From: Burkholderiales bacterium
Lineage (GTDB): Bacteria; Pseudomonadota; Gammaproteobacteria; Burkholderiales; SG8-39
DNA length: 64,000 nucleotides
NCBI GenBank assembly: GCA_014860445.1
Contig: JACZJT010000023.1
Location: 106,218-170,217 of the forward strand
Direction: 5' to 3'
Shown: piece after piece, positions 1-9,256 of the stretch
Layout: every line of letters starts with the position of its first letter
Numbering within the stretch: the first letter of the stretch is position 1
Program-made: the position numbers and the translations under genes
The notes under the pieces: generated by a model
What the model was told of the DNA's origin: nothing
The model's input: the letters and a program-made list of their open reading frames with translations, nothing else
Database searches by the model: none

Positions 1-897
1 GCCAACGCGAAGGCCTCCGACCTGCCTCCCTATCTGATGTCCGCCGCGGCGATGGAATCGCGCGCCTTCCCTGCATTCACCTACGATCCGTCTGCGGGCG
101 CGAACTGGGCGGCGCGTTTTTACCTCGAAGCCAATTCGCAGGTCGATCTGGACTGGCCGGTACAGGGTTTCGCCTACGAGAATGAAGAGCACCAGCGGGT
201 GTCGGAGGATCTCGCCTTCACCCTGGTCGATTTCTTTGCGAGCGACCGCCGCTATGCCCGGCATCTTGCGCGGGTGCCGCGCGAGAAGTGGAACGGCAGC
301 ATGATCCCGGTGGACGAGTCCCTGTCGCGCGAGCGCAAGGGTCTGCCGGACAAGGTGCCCAGCCTGTTGATGGTCGATGCGGACAATGTGTTGCAGCGCG
401 TGATCGTCGACGAGCGTCTGATCCGCGAAGCGCGCCGCTGCCGCGAAATGTGGCACAGCCTGCAGGAACTGGGCGGGGTGCACAATTCGCATGCGGAAAA
501 GCTGCTCGCGCGCGAACGCAGCGCCTGGGAAGAGCGCATGAAGCAGGAAGCGGAAGCCCACGCCGAGGCCGCGCCGGTGGCGGCAGCGAGTGCGCCCGCC
601 GCGTCTGCCACGGCCGCTGTGGCGGTCGAGGAGGAAGCGGAACGCTCGCCCGACGAGGCCTACATCGAGACACCGCGCTGCTCGACCTGCAACGAGTGCA
701 CCACGCTCAACAGCAAGATGTTCGCCTACGACAACAACAAGCAGGCCTATATCGCGGACATCAATGCCGGCACCTACGCGCAATTGGTGGAGGCCGCCGA
801 GAGCTGCCAGGTGTCCATCATTCACCCGGGCAAACCGCGCAATCCGAATGAGCCCGGCCTGGAAGAACTGCTCAAACGCGCAGAGCCTTTCCTGTAA
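1..897 (+). CDS. C-terminal part of a large protein ending in a ferredoxin-like domain (partial)
   Basis: The reading frame is open from the first base, so the gene begins outside the window and the ATG at 37 is internal. The visible 298 residues hold an unassigned region (SRAFPAFTYDP near the start), an Ala/Glu-rich linker of about 50 residues, and a terminal domain with CSTCNEC followed about 50 residues later by a fourth Cys (ESCQV). That spacing fits one [4Fe-4S] cluster of a ferredoxin-like domain. The arrangement recalls the end of large 2-oxoacid:ferredoxin oxidoreductase-like proteins, but without the rest of the gene this is a guess. A hairpin lies just after the stop. Confidence 0.5.
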   Translation, partial: ANAKASDLPPYLMSAAAMESRAFPAFTYDPSAGANWAARFYLEANSQVDLDWPVQGFAYENEEHQRVSEDLAFTLVDFFASDRRYARHLARVPREKWNGSMIPVDESLSRERKGLPDKVPSLLMVDADNVLQRVIVDERLIREARRCREMWHSLQELGGVHNSHAEKLLARERSAWEERMKQEAEAHAEAAPVAAASAPAASATAAVAVEEEAERSPDEAYIETPRCSTCNECTTLNSKMFAYDNNKQAYIADINAGTYAQLVEAAESCQVSIIHPGKPRNPNEPGLEELLKRAEPFL

Positions 898-904
898 ACG
901 GCAT

Positions 905-930
905 TCGTGGCAAGATTTGTCTTGCCACGA
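905..930 (+). terminator. Perfect 11-bp stem-loop after the ferredoxin-domain gene
   Basis: TCGTGGCAAGA and TCTTGCCACGA form an 11-bp stem around a TTTG loop, 8 bases after the stop at 897. No T tract follows, so it may be a weak or Rho-assisted terminator or an mRNA-stabilising hairpin. The rest of the gap to 1147 holds only a smaller 7-bp hairpin at 1078-1094. Confidence 0.45.
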
Positions 931-1146
931 TCGGAGTCAGGTGGGAGTGCCTGGCTGCGCCCCGTCGCAAGCTAACCTGCCCGCATAATTGCTCTTTGCG
1001 CCGCCTGTGCCGATTCCACTGCACGGCGTTTTGCGCGTATTCTCAGCCCTGACGCCGCTGGTCCATCGCTAGCGCGACGGTCGTGAGACGACCGCCCGGG
1101 AACCCTGCAGCAAGCAAGTTTTTCCATACGCCAGAGCAATACCGAC

Positions 1147-2565
1147 ATGGACCCGTTCGCCGAAGCAGAAACCAATTTTCTTGAACATTACCCGGACTAC
1201 TGGACCACGACGCCGATCGAAGCGCTGCGCCATGCCGAGTACGGGCAGCTTAATCGACTAGGGCATTGCTACCTGGATTACACCGGGGCCGGACTGTATG
1301 CCGGCACGCAGATTAAAGAACACATGCAGTTGCTGCTTGCGGATGTGTTCGGGAATCCTCACTCCTCCAGTCCCACGTCGGCGCTGGCCACGCGCCTGCT
1401 CGAGCGTGCGCGCGGTGCTGTGCACGACTTCTTCAATGCGTCCCCGGATGAATACATCGTCGTGCTCACGCGCAACGCGACCGGCGCGCTCAAGCTGGTG
1501 GGCGAGTCCTATCCCTTCGATGACGCCAGCCGCTTCCTGCTGACACTGGACAACCACAATTCCGTCAACGGAATTCGCGAGTTCGCACGCACCCGCGGAG
1601 CCGCAGTCAACTACTCCCCGCTGATGCTGCCCGATATGCGCATAGACCGGGAGAGTCTCGCTGCGCATTTGGAAGCTTCCGGCGACACGACGCACAAGTT
1701 GTTTGCCTATCCCGCACAGTCCAATTTTTCCGGCGTGCAGCATTCCCTAGACTGGATCGAGTTCGCGCATGCGCGCGGGTGGGACGTGCTGCTGGACGCA
1801 GCGGCCTACGTGCCCGCCAACAGACTGGACCTGGAGCGGGTAAAACCGGATTTCGTTTGCGTTTCCTTCTACAAAATGTTCGGCTATCCGACCGGGGCGG
1901 GCTGTCTGATCGCGCGCAAAGCCGTGGTGCCGAAACTGCACAGACCGTGGTTCTCCGGCGGGACGATCACTGTGGCGTCGGTCAAGGGCGACCGCCACTA
2001 TCTGCACAGCGGGCCCGAAGCCTTCGAGGACGGGACGCCGGACTATCTGAGTGCGCCTGCGATCGAGATCGGATTGAAACAGCTCACAGGTATCGGCTAC
2101 GAGATGATCCATGCCCGCGTCGCAGCCCTGACCGGCTGGATGCTCGAGCAACTGGGGGCATTGCGCCACGGCAACGGGATGGCGGTAGCGCGCATCTACG
2201 GACCGGACACCATGGATGCGCGCGGCGGTACGCTCGCATTCAATATTTTCGACAAGGACGGCCAGTTCATTGATCATCGGATCGTGGAGGAGCGCGCGGC
2301 CGCCATGAACATTTCCCTGCGCACCGGCTGCTTTTGCAACCCTGGCGGCGGCGAGGTGGCGCTGGGCATTTCCGAGGAGGAGCTCAGCGCATGCTTCTCC
2401 CGGACGCCAAGCGGTATGACGCTGGACGATTTTCGCGTGTGCATAGACGACAAGAGCAGCGGTGCGGTGCGGATTTCCTTCGGGCTGGTAAGCAACTTCG
2501 AAGACGCCTACCATTTCCTGCAATTTGCCATGCGCTTCGTCGATAAGCGCGCTGTCGATATCTAG
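1147..2565 (+). CDS. Class-V aminotransferase-fold PLP enzyme (cysteine desulfurase / MoCo sulfurase-like)
   Basis: The 472-residue protein has the class-V PLP fold: LDYTGAGLY near the start, GNPHSSSPTS, the cofactor-site region VLLDAAAYVPAN, and the expected Schiff-base lysine in SFYKMFGYPTGAG. A late RTGCFCNPGGGE resembles the active-site Cys region of NifS/MOCOS-type desulfurases, which remove sulfur from cysteine. No C-terminal MOSC domain is present, so it is not a full MoCo sulfurase. It is followed 21 bases later by dinB. The substrate cannot be told from sequence. No strong ribosome-binding site is visible at this ATG. Confidence 0.75.
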   Translation: MDPFAEAETNFLEHYPDYWTTTPIEALRHAEYGQLNRLGHCYLDYTGAGLYAGTQIKEHMQLLLADVFGNPHSSSPTSALATRLLERARGAVHDFFNASPDEYIVVLTRNATGALKLVGESYPFDDASRFLLTLDNHNSVNGIREFARTRGAAVNYSPLMLPDMRIDRESLAAHLEASGDTTHKLFAYPAQSNFSGVQHSLDWIEFAHARGWDVLLDAAAYVPANRLDLERVKPDFVCVSFYKMFGYPTGAGCLIARKAVVPKLHRPWFSGGTITVASVKGDRHYLHSGPEAFEDGTPDYLSAPAIEIGLKQLTGIGYEMIHARVAALTGWMLEQLGALRHGNGMAVARIYGPDTMDARGGTLAFNIFDKDGQFIDHRIVEERAAAMNISLRTGCFCNPGGGEVALGISEEELSACFSRTPSGMTLDDFRVCIDDKSSGAVRISFGLVSNFEDAYHFLQFAMRFVDKRAVDI

Positions 2566-2586
2566 TCCTGAGCGTGGGCTTGTCAG

Positions 2587-3672
2587 TTGATTGAAGACGT
2601 ACGCCGCATTATCCATGTGGACATGGACGCCTTCTACGCCTCGGTGGAGCAGCGCGATGATCCTTCGCTGCGCGGCAGGCCGCTCGTGGTCGGCGGCCAG
2701 GCGGGTGCACGCGGCGTGGTGGCGGCGGCCAGCTACGAGGCGCGCGCGTTCGGGGTGCGCTCGGCTATGCCCACTGCGCGGGCCCTGCGCCTGTGCCCGG
2801 AACTCATCATCGTGCGGCCCGACTTTCCGCGTTACCGCGCAGCCTCGCAGCAGATACTCGGCATATTTCGCTCCTGCACCCCCTTGGTCGAGCCGCTGTC
2901 GCTGGACGAAGCCTACCTCGATGTCACCACCAATCTTTGGGGCGAGCCGCTGGCGACGCACATCGCCAGGCGGTTGAAGCAGCGCGTACGCGAGGAGACC
3001 GGACTGACCGCCTCTGCCGGCGTCGCGCCCAACAAGTTCCTCGCCAAAATCGCGTCCGGCTGGCACAAGCCCGACGGACTGACGGTGATTTCACCGGACC
3101 GGGTCGAGGCCTTTCTGCAGCAATTGCCGGTGGATGCGCTGTGGGGCGTGGGGCCGGTAACCGCGGGGAAGCTGCGCAAGATCGGCATCGCGCGCCTGGT
3201 GGATGTGCGCACGGCCGACCCCGCGCAACTGCAGCGCGCAGTCGGCGGGCTCGCAGAGGTGTTGCAGCGGCTGGCCCGGGGCGAGGACAGCCGGCCGGTG
3301 GTGGCGGACCGGCCGCACAAGTCGTCGAGCAGCGAGAACACCTACAACGAAGATCTGCTGCAGATGGACGCGATTCGCGCGGAGATCGAGCGCATGGCAC
3401 GCCAGACGGCGGAATGGCTGGCGCGCAAGCGTCTGCTCGCGCGCACCGTGACCATCAAAGTGCGCTACGCTGATTTCACCACGATCACGCGCAGCCACAG
3501 TGTCGCGGCGCCGACGAGGGACGCTGCGCAGATCGTTCAACGCGCGCTGGCCCTGCTCGAGCGCACCGAGGCCGGGCGCCGGCCGATACGCCTGCTGGGT
3601 GCGGGCGTGCACGGACTGGTGGGCGAAGATGCGGCCAGCACCTATTCGGGCATGCTGAAATTCGAAGACTAG
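2587..3672 (+). CDS. dinB: DNA polymerase IV (Y-family translesion polymerase)
   Basis: Error-prone lesion-bypass polymerase. The 361-residue protein starts with IIHVDMDAFYASVEQ (catalytic Asp12) and has SLDEAYLDV with the second metal pair Asp107-Glu108, then the thumb helix-hairpin-helix around LWGVGPVTAGKLRKIGI and a little-finger domain. The start is a TTG; the next in-frame ATG is inside the catalytic motif, so it cannot be the start. It ends at FED without an obvious clamp-binding QxxLxLF motif. No LexA box was recognised upstream. The gene lies 21 bases after the PLP enzyme and may be cotranscribed. Confidence 0.93.
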   Translation: MIEDVRRIIHVDMDAFYASVEQRDDPSLRGRPLVVGGQAGARGVVAAASYEARAFGVRSAMPTARALRLCPELIIVRPDFPRYRAASQQILGIFRSCTPLVEPLSLDEAYLDVTTNLWGEPLATHIARRLKQRVREETGLTASAGVAPNKFLAKIASGWHKPDGLTVISPDRVEAFLQQLPVDALWGVGPVTAGKLRKIGIARLVDVRTADPAQLQRAVGGLAEVLQRLARGEDSRPVVADRPHKSSSSENTYNEDLLQMDAIRAEIERMARQTAEWLARKRLLARTVTIKVRYADFTTITRSHSVAAPTRDAAQIVQRALALLERTEAGRRPIRLLGAGVHGLVGEDAASTYSGMLKFED

Positions 3673-3738
3673 GCTACGGTCATGCAGGCGCGCAGGCACT
3701 CTGTCCGGTTTTGCGTTCACCTGAATTAGGCAGATAAT

Positions 3739-4437
3739 TTGACATCACCCATGTCCAATTTTCTGCTCGATCTGAGTTTTGGCGTCAAACGGCCGGACGG
3801 TTATGTGTCCGACATCTGGCGTGCCTACACCACGCGCCTGGGTGACTTTCGCCTTGCAACGCGTTCGATTACCGGGGTGGAGGAATACAGTTTCAACAAA
3901 TCCGGCATGTGCCGCAGCGCCCACAGCGGAGCGGAGGAGACGCCGGAAGCCCTGCGCGACCGTGCCGGTTTCAAGTGGCGCCGCGCCGTCACACCGCCGC
4001 GCGGCAGCGGCAGGGCGGCGCGCGTGGCCTGGATCGCTTTCCCCACGGACTACCTGTCGCGGCCCAGCGTGGAAGATGACGGAGAGATTTTCTGGATCGC
4101 GGCTGCGCCGGCGAGTGGCGCAACCTACGTGGAGTTCGCCTATGCAGCCGAACCGGAGCAGGGAATTCGCGGCGTGCTCGATGTCGTGCAGGACCGGACG
4201 CTGGTGCGCTGCGCCGCGCTACCCAACGGCGAAACGCTGGTGATCTTTTGCTATCACGCCGACTGGGAGAACAAGGATCTGCGCGTGCCGGGAAACGGCG
4301 TGGCCGCCGACGTCCTGTTTTCCGCCGATGATCCGCTGGCGACCGGGCGCCCTTTGCGCCATCGCTTCGGTCCGATGCCCAAGGACGAGGAGGCGGTGCT
4401 GCTGCTGGAAATGGGCGGGACCGCGGTCACCAATTGA
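3739..4437 (+). CDS. Conserved-looking hypothetical protein
   Basis: A 232-residue soluble protein with no signal peptide, membrane segment or motif that I recognise. The start is either TTG 3739 or ATG 3751; the ATG (MSNFLLDLSFG) is perhaps likelier. The reading frame has the same base use as its neighbours, favouring a real gene. It lies between dinB and a DnaQ-like exonuclease on the same strand with 60-70 base gaps, so a link to DNA repair is possible only by position. Confidence 0.55.
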   Translation: MTSPMSNFLLDLSFGVKRPDGYVSDIWRAYTTRLGDFRLATRSITGVEEYSFNKSGMCRSAHSGAEETPEALRDRAGFKWRRAVTPPRGSGRAARVAWIAFPTDYLSRPSVEDDGEIFWIAAAPASGATYVEFAYAAEPEQGIRGVLDVVQDRTLVRCAALPNGETLVIFCYHADWENKDLRVPGNGVAADVLFSADDPLATGRPLRHRFGPMPKDEEAVLLLEMGGTAVTN

Positions 4438-4496
4438 TCCGCAGCAGGTTTGCAGATTTTCAGGTGATGGCGGCATAGTCCGGTACCATTGCGGGC

Positions 4497-5090
4497 ATGA
4501 ACCTAACTGTCCTGCCCGCACTCTCCCAGCCTATGGTTTTCCTCGACCTGGAGACCACCGGCATGGCGGCGGCGCAGGAACGCATCACCGAGATCGGACT
4601 GGTCGAGGTAGCCGGGGGCGCGTGCGTGGGGAGCTGGAGCCAGCTCGTGAATCCGCAAAGAGACATACCGCCGTTCATCCAGTCGCTCACCGGCATCAGC
4701 GACGCAATGGTTGAGCATGCCCCCACTTTCGCCGAGCTCGCGACCGGCCTGTTCGAGCGTCTCAGCGGAAAGGTTTTGATCGCGCACAACGCGCGCTTTG
4801 ATTACGGCTTTCTCAAACACGAGTTCGAGCGCGTCGGCCTGTCCTATGCTCCGCGCGTGTTGTGCACCGTCAAGTTGTCGCGCAAGCTCTTCCCCGAACA
4901 GCGCCGCCACAACCTGGACAGTCTGATCGAACGCCACGGCCTCTCCTGCAGTTCGCGCCATCGGGCCTTGGGGGATGCGGAAGTGCTGTGGCAGTTCCTG
5001 CAGAAAATTCAGGCCGAGGTCGATGCGGAGCGCATCGAAGCCGCGTTGCGGCTGCAGCTGGACGCGCCGGTGGCAGCTGCCGCGGCGTGA
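4497..5090 (+). CDS. 3'-5' exonuclease of the DnaQ (DEDDh) family
   Basis: The 197-residue protein carries the three exonuclease motifs: FLDLETTG (Asp17, Glu19), HNARFDYGFL with the ExoII Asp, and SSRHRALGDAEV with the ExoIII His and Asp. This is the DEDDh arrangement of the polymerase III epsilon family. It is shorter than full epsilon and lacks an obvious clamp-binding motif or a GIY-YIG extension. It may be a stand-alone proofreading or repair nuclease; whether it is the replicative DnaQ cannot be decided here. Confidence 0.82.
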   Translation: MNLTVLPALSQPMVFLDLETTGMAAAQERITEIGLVEVAGGACVGSWSQLVNPQRDIPPFIQSLTGISDAMVEHAPTFAELATGLFERLSGKVLIAHNARFDYGFLKHEFERVGLSYAPRVLCTVKLSRKLFPEQRRHNLDSLIERHGLSCSSRHRALGDAEVLWQFLQKIQAEVDAERIEAALRLQLDAPVAAAAA

Positions 5091-5276
5091 ACCGGTATTG
5101 CCAAATATAGCAATAGAACAAACCGTATAATCAGTAAATACGCCAGTCTTTGAAAACGAAAGTATAGAAATATAAGGCGAACCGCACTGGCTCTAACCAT
5201 GTTTCCGGGCGCCGGGTCGCGTGTAGAGCCGAATTCACGGAGCGACTATAATCGTCGCAGCAAGCGGAGGAGCAGC

Positions 5277-6452
5277 ATGCCGAAAGCGGATTTGCCCATA
5301 GTCATCGCCGGCGGCGGCATCGGCGGCATCGCCGCCGCGCTGGCGCTCACGCAAAAGGGATTTGCGGTCCAGGTGCTCGAGCGCGCCGCCGATTTCCACG
5401 AGCTCGGCGCCGGCATCCAGCTGGGTCCGAACGTGTTCCGCATGTTCGAACACCTCGGCGTGGGTGTGGAGATGTCGCACTGGGCGGTGTTTCCCAACAG
5501 CCTGATCATGCGCGACGCGCTCGACGGCAGTGAAATTACGCGCATTCCGACCGGAGAACCGCTGCACCGGCGCTTTGGCTATCCCTATGCGGTAATCCAC
5601 AGGGCGGACCTGCACAAGGTGTTGCTCGACGCGGTGAGGCGCTCGCCGCTGGCGACGTTGACGACGAGCGCCAAAGTTCTGTCGTACGAAGATCGCGGCG
5701 ACCGTGTGCTGGTGCAGACCGAAGACGGCAAGAGCATCGAGGGCGCGGCGCTGATCGGCGCCGACGGTCTGTGGTCGGCGGTGCGCAGCCAGTTGGTCGG
5801 CGACGGCAAGCCGCGGGTCTCAGGCCACATCGCCTACCGCGGCGTGATCCCGCTCGCAAAAGTGCCGGAACATCTGTGGGAGAACAACGTGGTGCTCTGG
5901 GCCGGGCCGAAGACCCATCTCGTGCACTATCCCCTGCATCGCGGCGAAGTCTATAACCTCGTGGTGGTGTTCCACAGCAGCCGCTACGAAGAGGGCTGGG
6001 ACACCTACGGTGATCCCGCGGAATTGCACGAACGCTTCGCCGGCCAGCATCGCCGCGTGCGCGAGTTTCTGGCCATGGCGAACGAGTGGAAGATGTGGGT
6101 GCTGTGCGACCGCGATCCCATCAGTCAATGGACCAGCGGCAGCGTAACCCTGCTCGGCGACGCCGCGCACCCGATGCTGCAATACCTGGCGCAGGGCGCG
6201 TGCATGGCGATCGAGGATGCGGTGGTGCTGGCGCGCATTCTCGCCGACGCGAACGGCGACTACAATGCGGCCTTCCTCGCCTATCAGCAGCAGCGCTATC
6301 TGCGCACCACGCGGGTGCAATTGACCGCGCGCATGTACGGCGACATCTATCATGCCACCGACGCCGTGCGCGACCTGCGCCGGCAGATGCTCGCGGGGCG
6401 CACGCCCGAGCAGGCCTATAACGGCATGGCCTGGTTGTACGACGGCATTTAA
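5277..6452 (+). CDS. FAD-dependent aromatic hydroxylase, 3-hydroxybenzoate 6-hydroxylase-like
   Basis: Class A flavoprotein monooxygenase of 391 residues. GGGIGGIAAALAL near the N-terminus binds the ADP of FAD, a DG motif (IGADGLWSAVRS) lies mid-protein, and GDAAHPMLQYLAQGA contacts the flavin. The overall pattern, including the C-terminal YHATDAVRDLRR stretch, resembles 3-hydroxybenzoate 6-monooxygenases that make gentisate; salicylate hydroxylase is the main alternative. ATG 5277 is chosen over an upstream in-frame start because of the AGGAG in CGGAGGAGCAGC. No gentisate dioxygenase is nearby. Its stop overlaps the mutY stop tail to tail. Confidence 0.75.
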   Translation: MPKADLPIVIAGGGIGGIAAALALTQKGFAVQVLERAADFHELGAGIQLGPNVFRMFEHLGVGVEMSHWAVFPNSLIMRDALDGSEITRIPTGEPLHRRFGYPYAVIHRADLHKVLLDAVRRSPLATLTTSAKVLSYEDRGDRVLVQTEDGKSIEGAALIGADGLWSAVRSQLVGDGKPRVSGHIAYRGVIPLAKVPEHLWENNVVLWAGPKTHLVHYPLHRGEVYNLVVVFHSSRYEEGWDTYGDPAELHERFAGQHRRVREFLAMANEWKMWVLCDRDPISQWTSGSVTLLGDAAHPMLQYLAQGACMAIEDAVVLARILADANGDYNAAFLAYQQQRYLRTTRVQLTARMYGDIYHATDAVRDLRRQMLAGRTPEQAYNGMAWLYDGI

Positions 6453-7492
6453 CCGGACCCGAGCAGTCGCTCGATGAGTTTGCGCACCGGCACCGGTATT
6501 GCCGCGCCGTGCGCGTCTTCGAGCGACAGCCATAAGCGTCCGGACTCCTGCGCGGCCGGCGTGAATGTTTTCACCGGGCATAACAGCGGCTGGATATTCA
6601 GCTTGAAGTGGGTGAAGCCGTGCGCAAGCGGCGCCAAAGTTTGCGGCGCGGCGATGCTGCAGCCGTAATGCGTGCGGCAATGCGTGCGCACGCCCGCAGC
6701 GTCTCCCAATTCCGGCAGGCTCCAAAGACCGCCCCAGATGCCCGAGGGCGGGCGCTTTTCGAGCAACACTTCGCCGTTTCTCAGTAGCAACAGCATGTGG
6801 ACGGCGCGCGTGGGCACGGCTTTGGCTGCACGCGGCGCCGGAAATTCCGCTACGCGATCAAGCGCGCGTGCCTTGCAGCTATCCGCCAGCGGACACTCTT
6901 CGCAGCGCGGCCTGGCGCGCGTGCACAGCGTCGCGCCCAGGTCCATGATCGCCTGGGTGTAGCGGCCGCTCGCGCGCGGCGGCAATTGTTCTTCGGCGAG
7001 TTGCCAGAGCTGGTTCTCTAAGCGCTTGTCGCCCGGGTATCCGGCCACGGCGAAATGACGCCCCAGCACCCGTTTGACGTTTCCGTCGAGGATGGCCGCG
7101 CGCGTGCCGTAGGCGAATGCGGCGATGGCGGCCGCAGTCGAGCGCCCGATGCCGGGGAGCGCGGCGATGTCTTGCAGCGCGCGCGGAAACACGCCCTGGT
7201 GGCGTTCGGCCACCAGCTGCGCCGCGCGCTGCAGATTGCGTGCACGCGAGTAATAACCGAGGCCGCTCCACAGCCGCAGCACTTCATCCTGGGGCGCGGC
7301 GGCAAGTGTGGCGATATCGGGGAAGCGCTCGAGAAAGCGGTCGTAGTAGGGAATCACCGCGGCGACCTGGGTCTGCTGCAGCATGATTTCGGAAACCCAG
7401 ATGCGGTAGGCGTCGCGCGTGCGCTGCCAGGGCAGGTCGTGGCGACCGTGGCGTTTGTGCCAGGTGAGCAGGCGGTTCGAAAAACTGGCCAT
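6449..7492 (-). CDS. mutY: A/G-specific adenine DNA glycosylase
   Basis: Base-excision repair enzyme that removes adenine opposite 8-oxoguanine. With the start at MASFSNRLL (7492) it has 347 residues, the usual size. Catalytic Glu35 lies in SEIMLQQTQV, the helix-hairpin-helix in LPGIGRSTAAA, catalytic Asp136 in AILDGNVKRV, and the [4Fe-4S] ligands Cys190, 197, 200 and 206 follow the C-x6-C-x2-C-x5-C spacing. The C-terminal NUDIX-like domain starts near KRPPSGIWGGLWSLPEL. An upstream in-frame extension to 7579 looks non-native. The stop codons of mutY and the flavoprotein share the bases TTAA. Confidence 0.95.
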   Translation of the reverse strand: MASFSNRLLTWHKRHGRHDLPWQRTRDAYRIWVSEIMLQQTQVAAVIPYYDRFLERFPDIATLAAAPQDEVLRLWSGLGYYSRARNLQRAAQLVAERHQGVFPRALQDIAALPGIGRSTAAAIAAFAYGTRAAILDGNVKRVLGRHFAVAGYPGDKRLENQLWQLAEEQLPPRASGRYTQAIMDLGATLCTRARPRCEECPLADSCKARALDRVAEFPAPRAAKAVPTRAVHMLLLLRNGEVLLEKRPPSGIWGGLWSLPELGDAAGVRTHCRTHYGCSIAAPQTLAPLAHGFTHFKLNIQPLLCPVKTFTPAAQESGRLWLSLEDAHGAAIPVPVRKLIERLLGSG

Positions 7493-7597
7493 ATCGACAT
7501 TGTCCGCGTAAACGAGAGGAGCGACAGGCCGGAGAGTCAATAAGGACGCCAGTTTCCAGGCAGTCCCCTGCGCGTGCACATCCGAGCGAAACCGGAT

Positions 7598-7673
7598 TGG
7601 AGCGGGAGACGAGTCTCGAACTCGCGACCTCAGGCTTGGGAAGCCGGCGCTCTACCAACTGAGCTACTCCCGC
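7598..7673 (-). tRNA. tRNA-Gly (anticodon CCC)
   Basis: A complete cloverleaf of 76 nt including an encoded CCA. The acceptor stem is GCGGGAG/CTCCCGC, the T arm GCGAG-TTCGAGA-CTCGT and the anticodon loop TTCCCAA, with CCC at 7638-7640. The anticodon stem CCGGC/GCCTG has one C-U mismatch (positions 28:42); the other pairs are good. CCC reads the GGG codon. Confidence 0.95.
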
Positions 7674-7684
7674 TCTAGGGGCGG

Positions 7685-7690
7685 ATTATA
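7685..7690 (-). promoter_or_regulatory. -10 element of the tRNA-Gly promoter
   Basis: TATAAT on the minus strand lies 12 bases before the mature tRNA 5' end, which puts the transcript start about 5 bases upstream of the tRNA. The -35 region at 17-bp spacing (ATGAAG) is poor. The site is within the 64-base gap after the LysR gene. Confidence 0.5.
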
Positions 7691-7737
7691 GAGCGTTTCC
7701 GCAAGATCTTCATCGCGCGCGCCCGCGCCTGCGCGCT

Positions 7738-8751
7738 TCAGGCCGCGGTTCTGAGTCCGCTTCTGACGAGTTCCGGGGGCTTGGGTTTCGGTGATGCCGG
7801 CGGCAGACCCGGGGCGAACTGCTTCAGCAGCAGGGGCCTGGCCTCGGCGCGCACCAGGTCCATGAACGCGAGCGCGACAGCCGACAACTGCTTTCCTGTC
7901 GGATAGACGAACTGCCAGTGGCGCTCGAGCGGAAAGCCTTCCACGTCCAGGCAGGCGAGCCGCGTTTGCGTACTGTCCAGGGCCAGGGTGTGGCGCGACA
8001 GTATCGATACGCCCAAACCGGCGAGGATGGCCTGGGTGATCGCCTCGTTCGAGCCGAGTTCCATGCTTACCCGGGGTTTCAGCCGGTGCTGCGCGTACAC
8101 GGCTTCCGCCGCCAGACGCGTGCCGGACCCGGGCTCGCGCATCAAGATGGGCTCGCGCGCGAGCCGCGCGAAGGTGATGTTTTTCTCGCGCGCAAGCGGA
8201 TGATCGGCGCGCGCAAATACCACCATCGGATTGGGCAGGATCGTCTGGGCGACGAATGCTTCGCCTTCCGGTGGATCGGCGAAAAGGTACAGATCGTCTT
8301 CGTTCGCGGCCAGGCGCTCGATCAGCTCCCGGCGGTTGTGAACCTGCAGGGAAACTTCCACACCGGGATGGCGGCGGACGAATTCCGCGAGCATGCGCGG
8401 CGCGAAATACTTGGCGGCGGTGCTCACGGCAAGCTGCAGGCGACCTGTGTCCAGGCCGCGCATCCCCGCCAGACCGGCTTCGAGTTCGGACAGGGTGCGA
8501 AACATTTCCGCGCAACTCGCCTGCAGGCGGCGCCCGGCTTCTGTCAAGTAGATGCGCTTGCCGATCTGCTCGAACAGGGGCAGGCCTACGGTTTCGGTGA
8601 GTTTCCTGATCTGCACGGATGCGGTCGGCTGCGCCAGATGCAACTCTTCGGCTGCGCGGCTGAAGCTGCCCAGCCTGGCGCTGGCTTCGAACATGCACAA
8701 CTGCGTAAGCGTTCCGTGCCTGAGGTAACGGTGGATATTCGATTGCGGCAT
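7738..8751 (-). CDS. LysR-family transcriptional regulator
   Basis: The 337-residue protein has an N-terminal winged helix (about residues 15-75, ARLGSFSRAAEELHLAQPTAS) and a periplasmic-binding-like effector domain. It resembles the CbbR/CysB-like branch, but no target gene for such a role is adjacent. The start at 8751 (MPQSNIHRYL) is chosen because AGGAG lies 7 bases upstream; the frame is open further upstream to 9030, but that extension looks non-coding. It is divergent from the Ca2+ ATPase gene 505 bases away, which could be its target, since LysR proteins often regulate divergent genes. Confidence 0.88.
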   Translation of the reverse strand: MPQSNIHRYLRHGTLTQLCMFEASARLGSFSRAAEELHLAQPTASVQIRKLTETVGLPLFEQIGKRIYLTEAGRRLQASCAEMFRTLSELEAGLAGMRGLDTGRLQLAVSTAAKYFAPRMLAEFVRRHPGVEVSLQVHNRRELIERLAANEDDLYLFADPPEGEAFVAQTILPNPMVVFARADHPLAREKNITFARLAREPILMREPGSGTRLAAEAVYAQHRLKPRVSMELGSNEAITQAILAGLGVSILSRHTLALDSTQTRLACLDVEGFPLERHWQFVYPTGKQLSAVALAFMDLVRAEARPLLLKQFAPGLPPASPKPKPPELVRSGLRTAA

Positions 8752-9256
8752 GGCGATTGCTCCTGAAGAACTGCCATTACCGCCGTGCCCAAACGCACAG
8801 CGGCCTTCACCTCGCTGGCGAAGACCGCTGGTCCCAAAAGCGCCTTCGCCGAACTGGCAAAGGTCTCGCTCGCATTGCTGCACGCAATGCCGACGCGCCC
8901 GGGGCCGTAGCCCGTATTGACGATCGCGCCGTAGCAGCCGGGCGGCTGCTGAAGCTACTCCCCTTTGGAGGGGTGCCCGGCTTGCGCCGGGGCACTGATT
9001 CTTTATAGCAGAACAAATACGGCCGATCAAGGTTTCCTATCACGGGCAATCCATTACAAATCGTAATGCCAGGCATTGCAAGACTTGCTGTTGGCCACGT
9101 TTTCGCAATGCAAAGCATCACGAACTTCAATTTTCTTTTCCCGATGGACCGGCACATACTCGAATGGAAGGAACCCGCTGAACAAGCCGCAGGTGGATGT
9201 CGCGGCGAGCCAGGCGGGCAACGCCCGGCGCAGTGATGCAGCACACGGAGGTTTGT
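8752..9256. other. Divergent intergenic region with nested hairpins
   Basis: A 505-base gap between the LysR gene and the Ca2+ ATPase gene. It holds an imperfect hairpin GTGCCCGGC/GCCGGGGCAC at 8973-8995, next to CCCC/GGGG pairing at 8959-8973, resembling dispersed palindromic intergenic elements. Short frames are open on the minus strand but none has a start, ribosome-binding site or family that I recognise. No clear promoter pair was found. Confidence 0.4.

Noticed and set aside
5126..5131. TATAAT between the exonuclease and the flavoprotein genes as a promoter
   Set aside because: No -35 box lies at an allowed distance; a second TATAAT at 5247 also has a poor -35, so neither was listed.
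7664..8698. A minus-strand frame overlapping the LysR gene in another frame
   Set aside because: The LysR domains are in a different frame, with a good ribosome-binding site.
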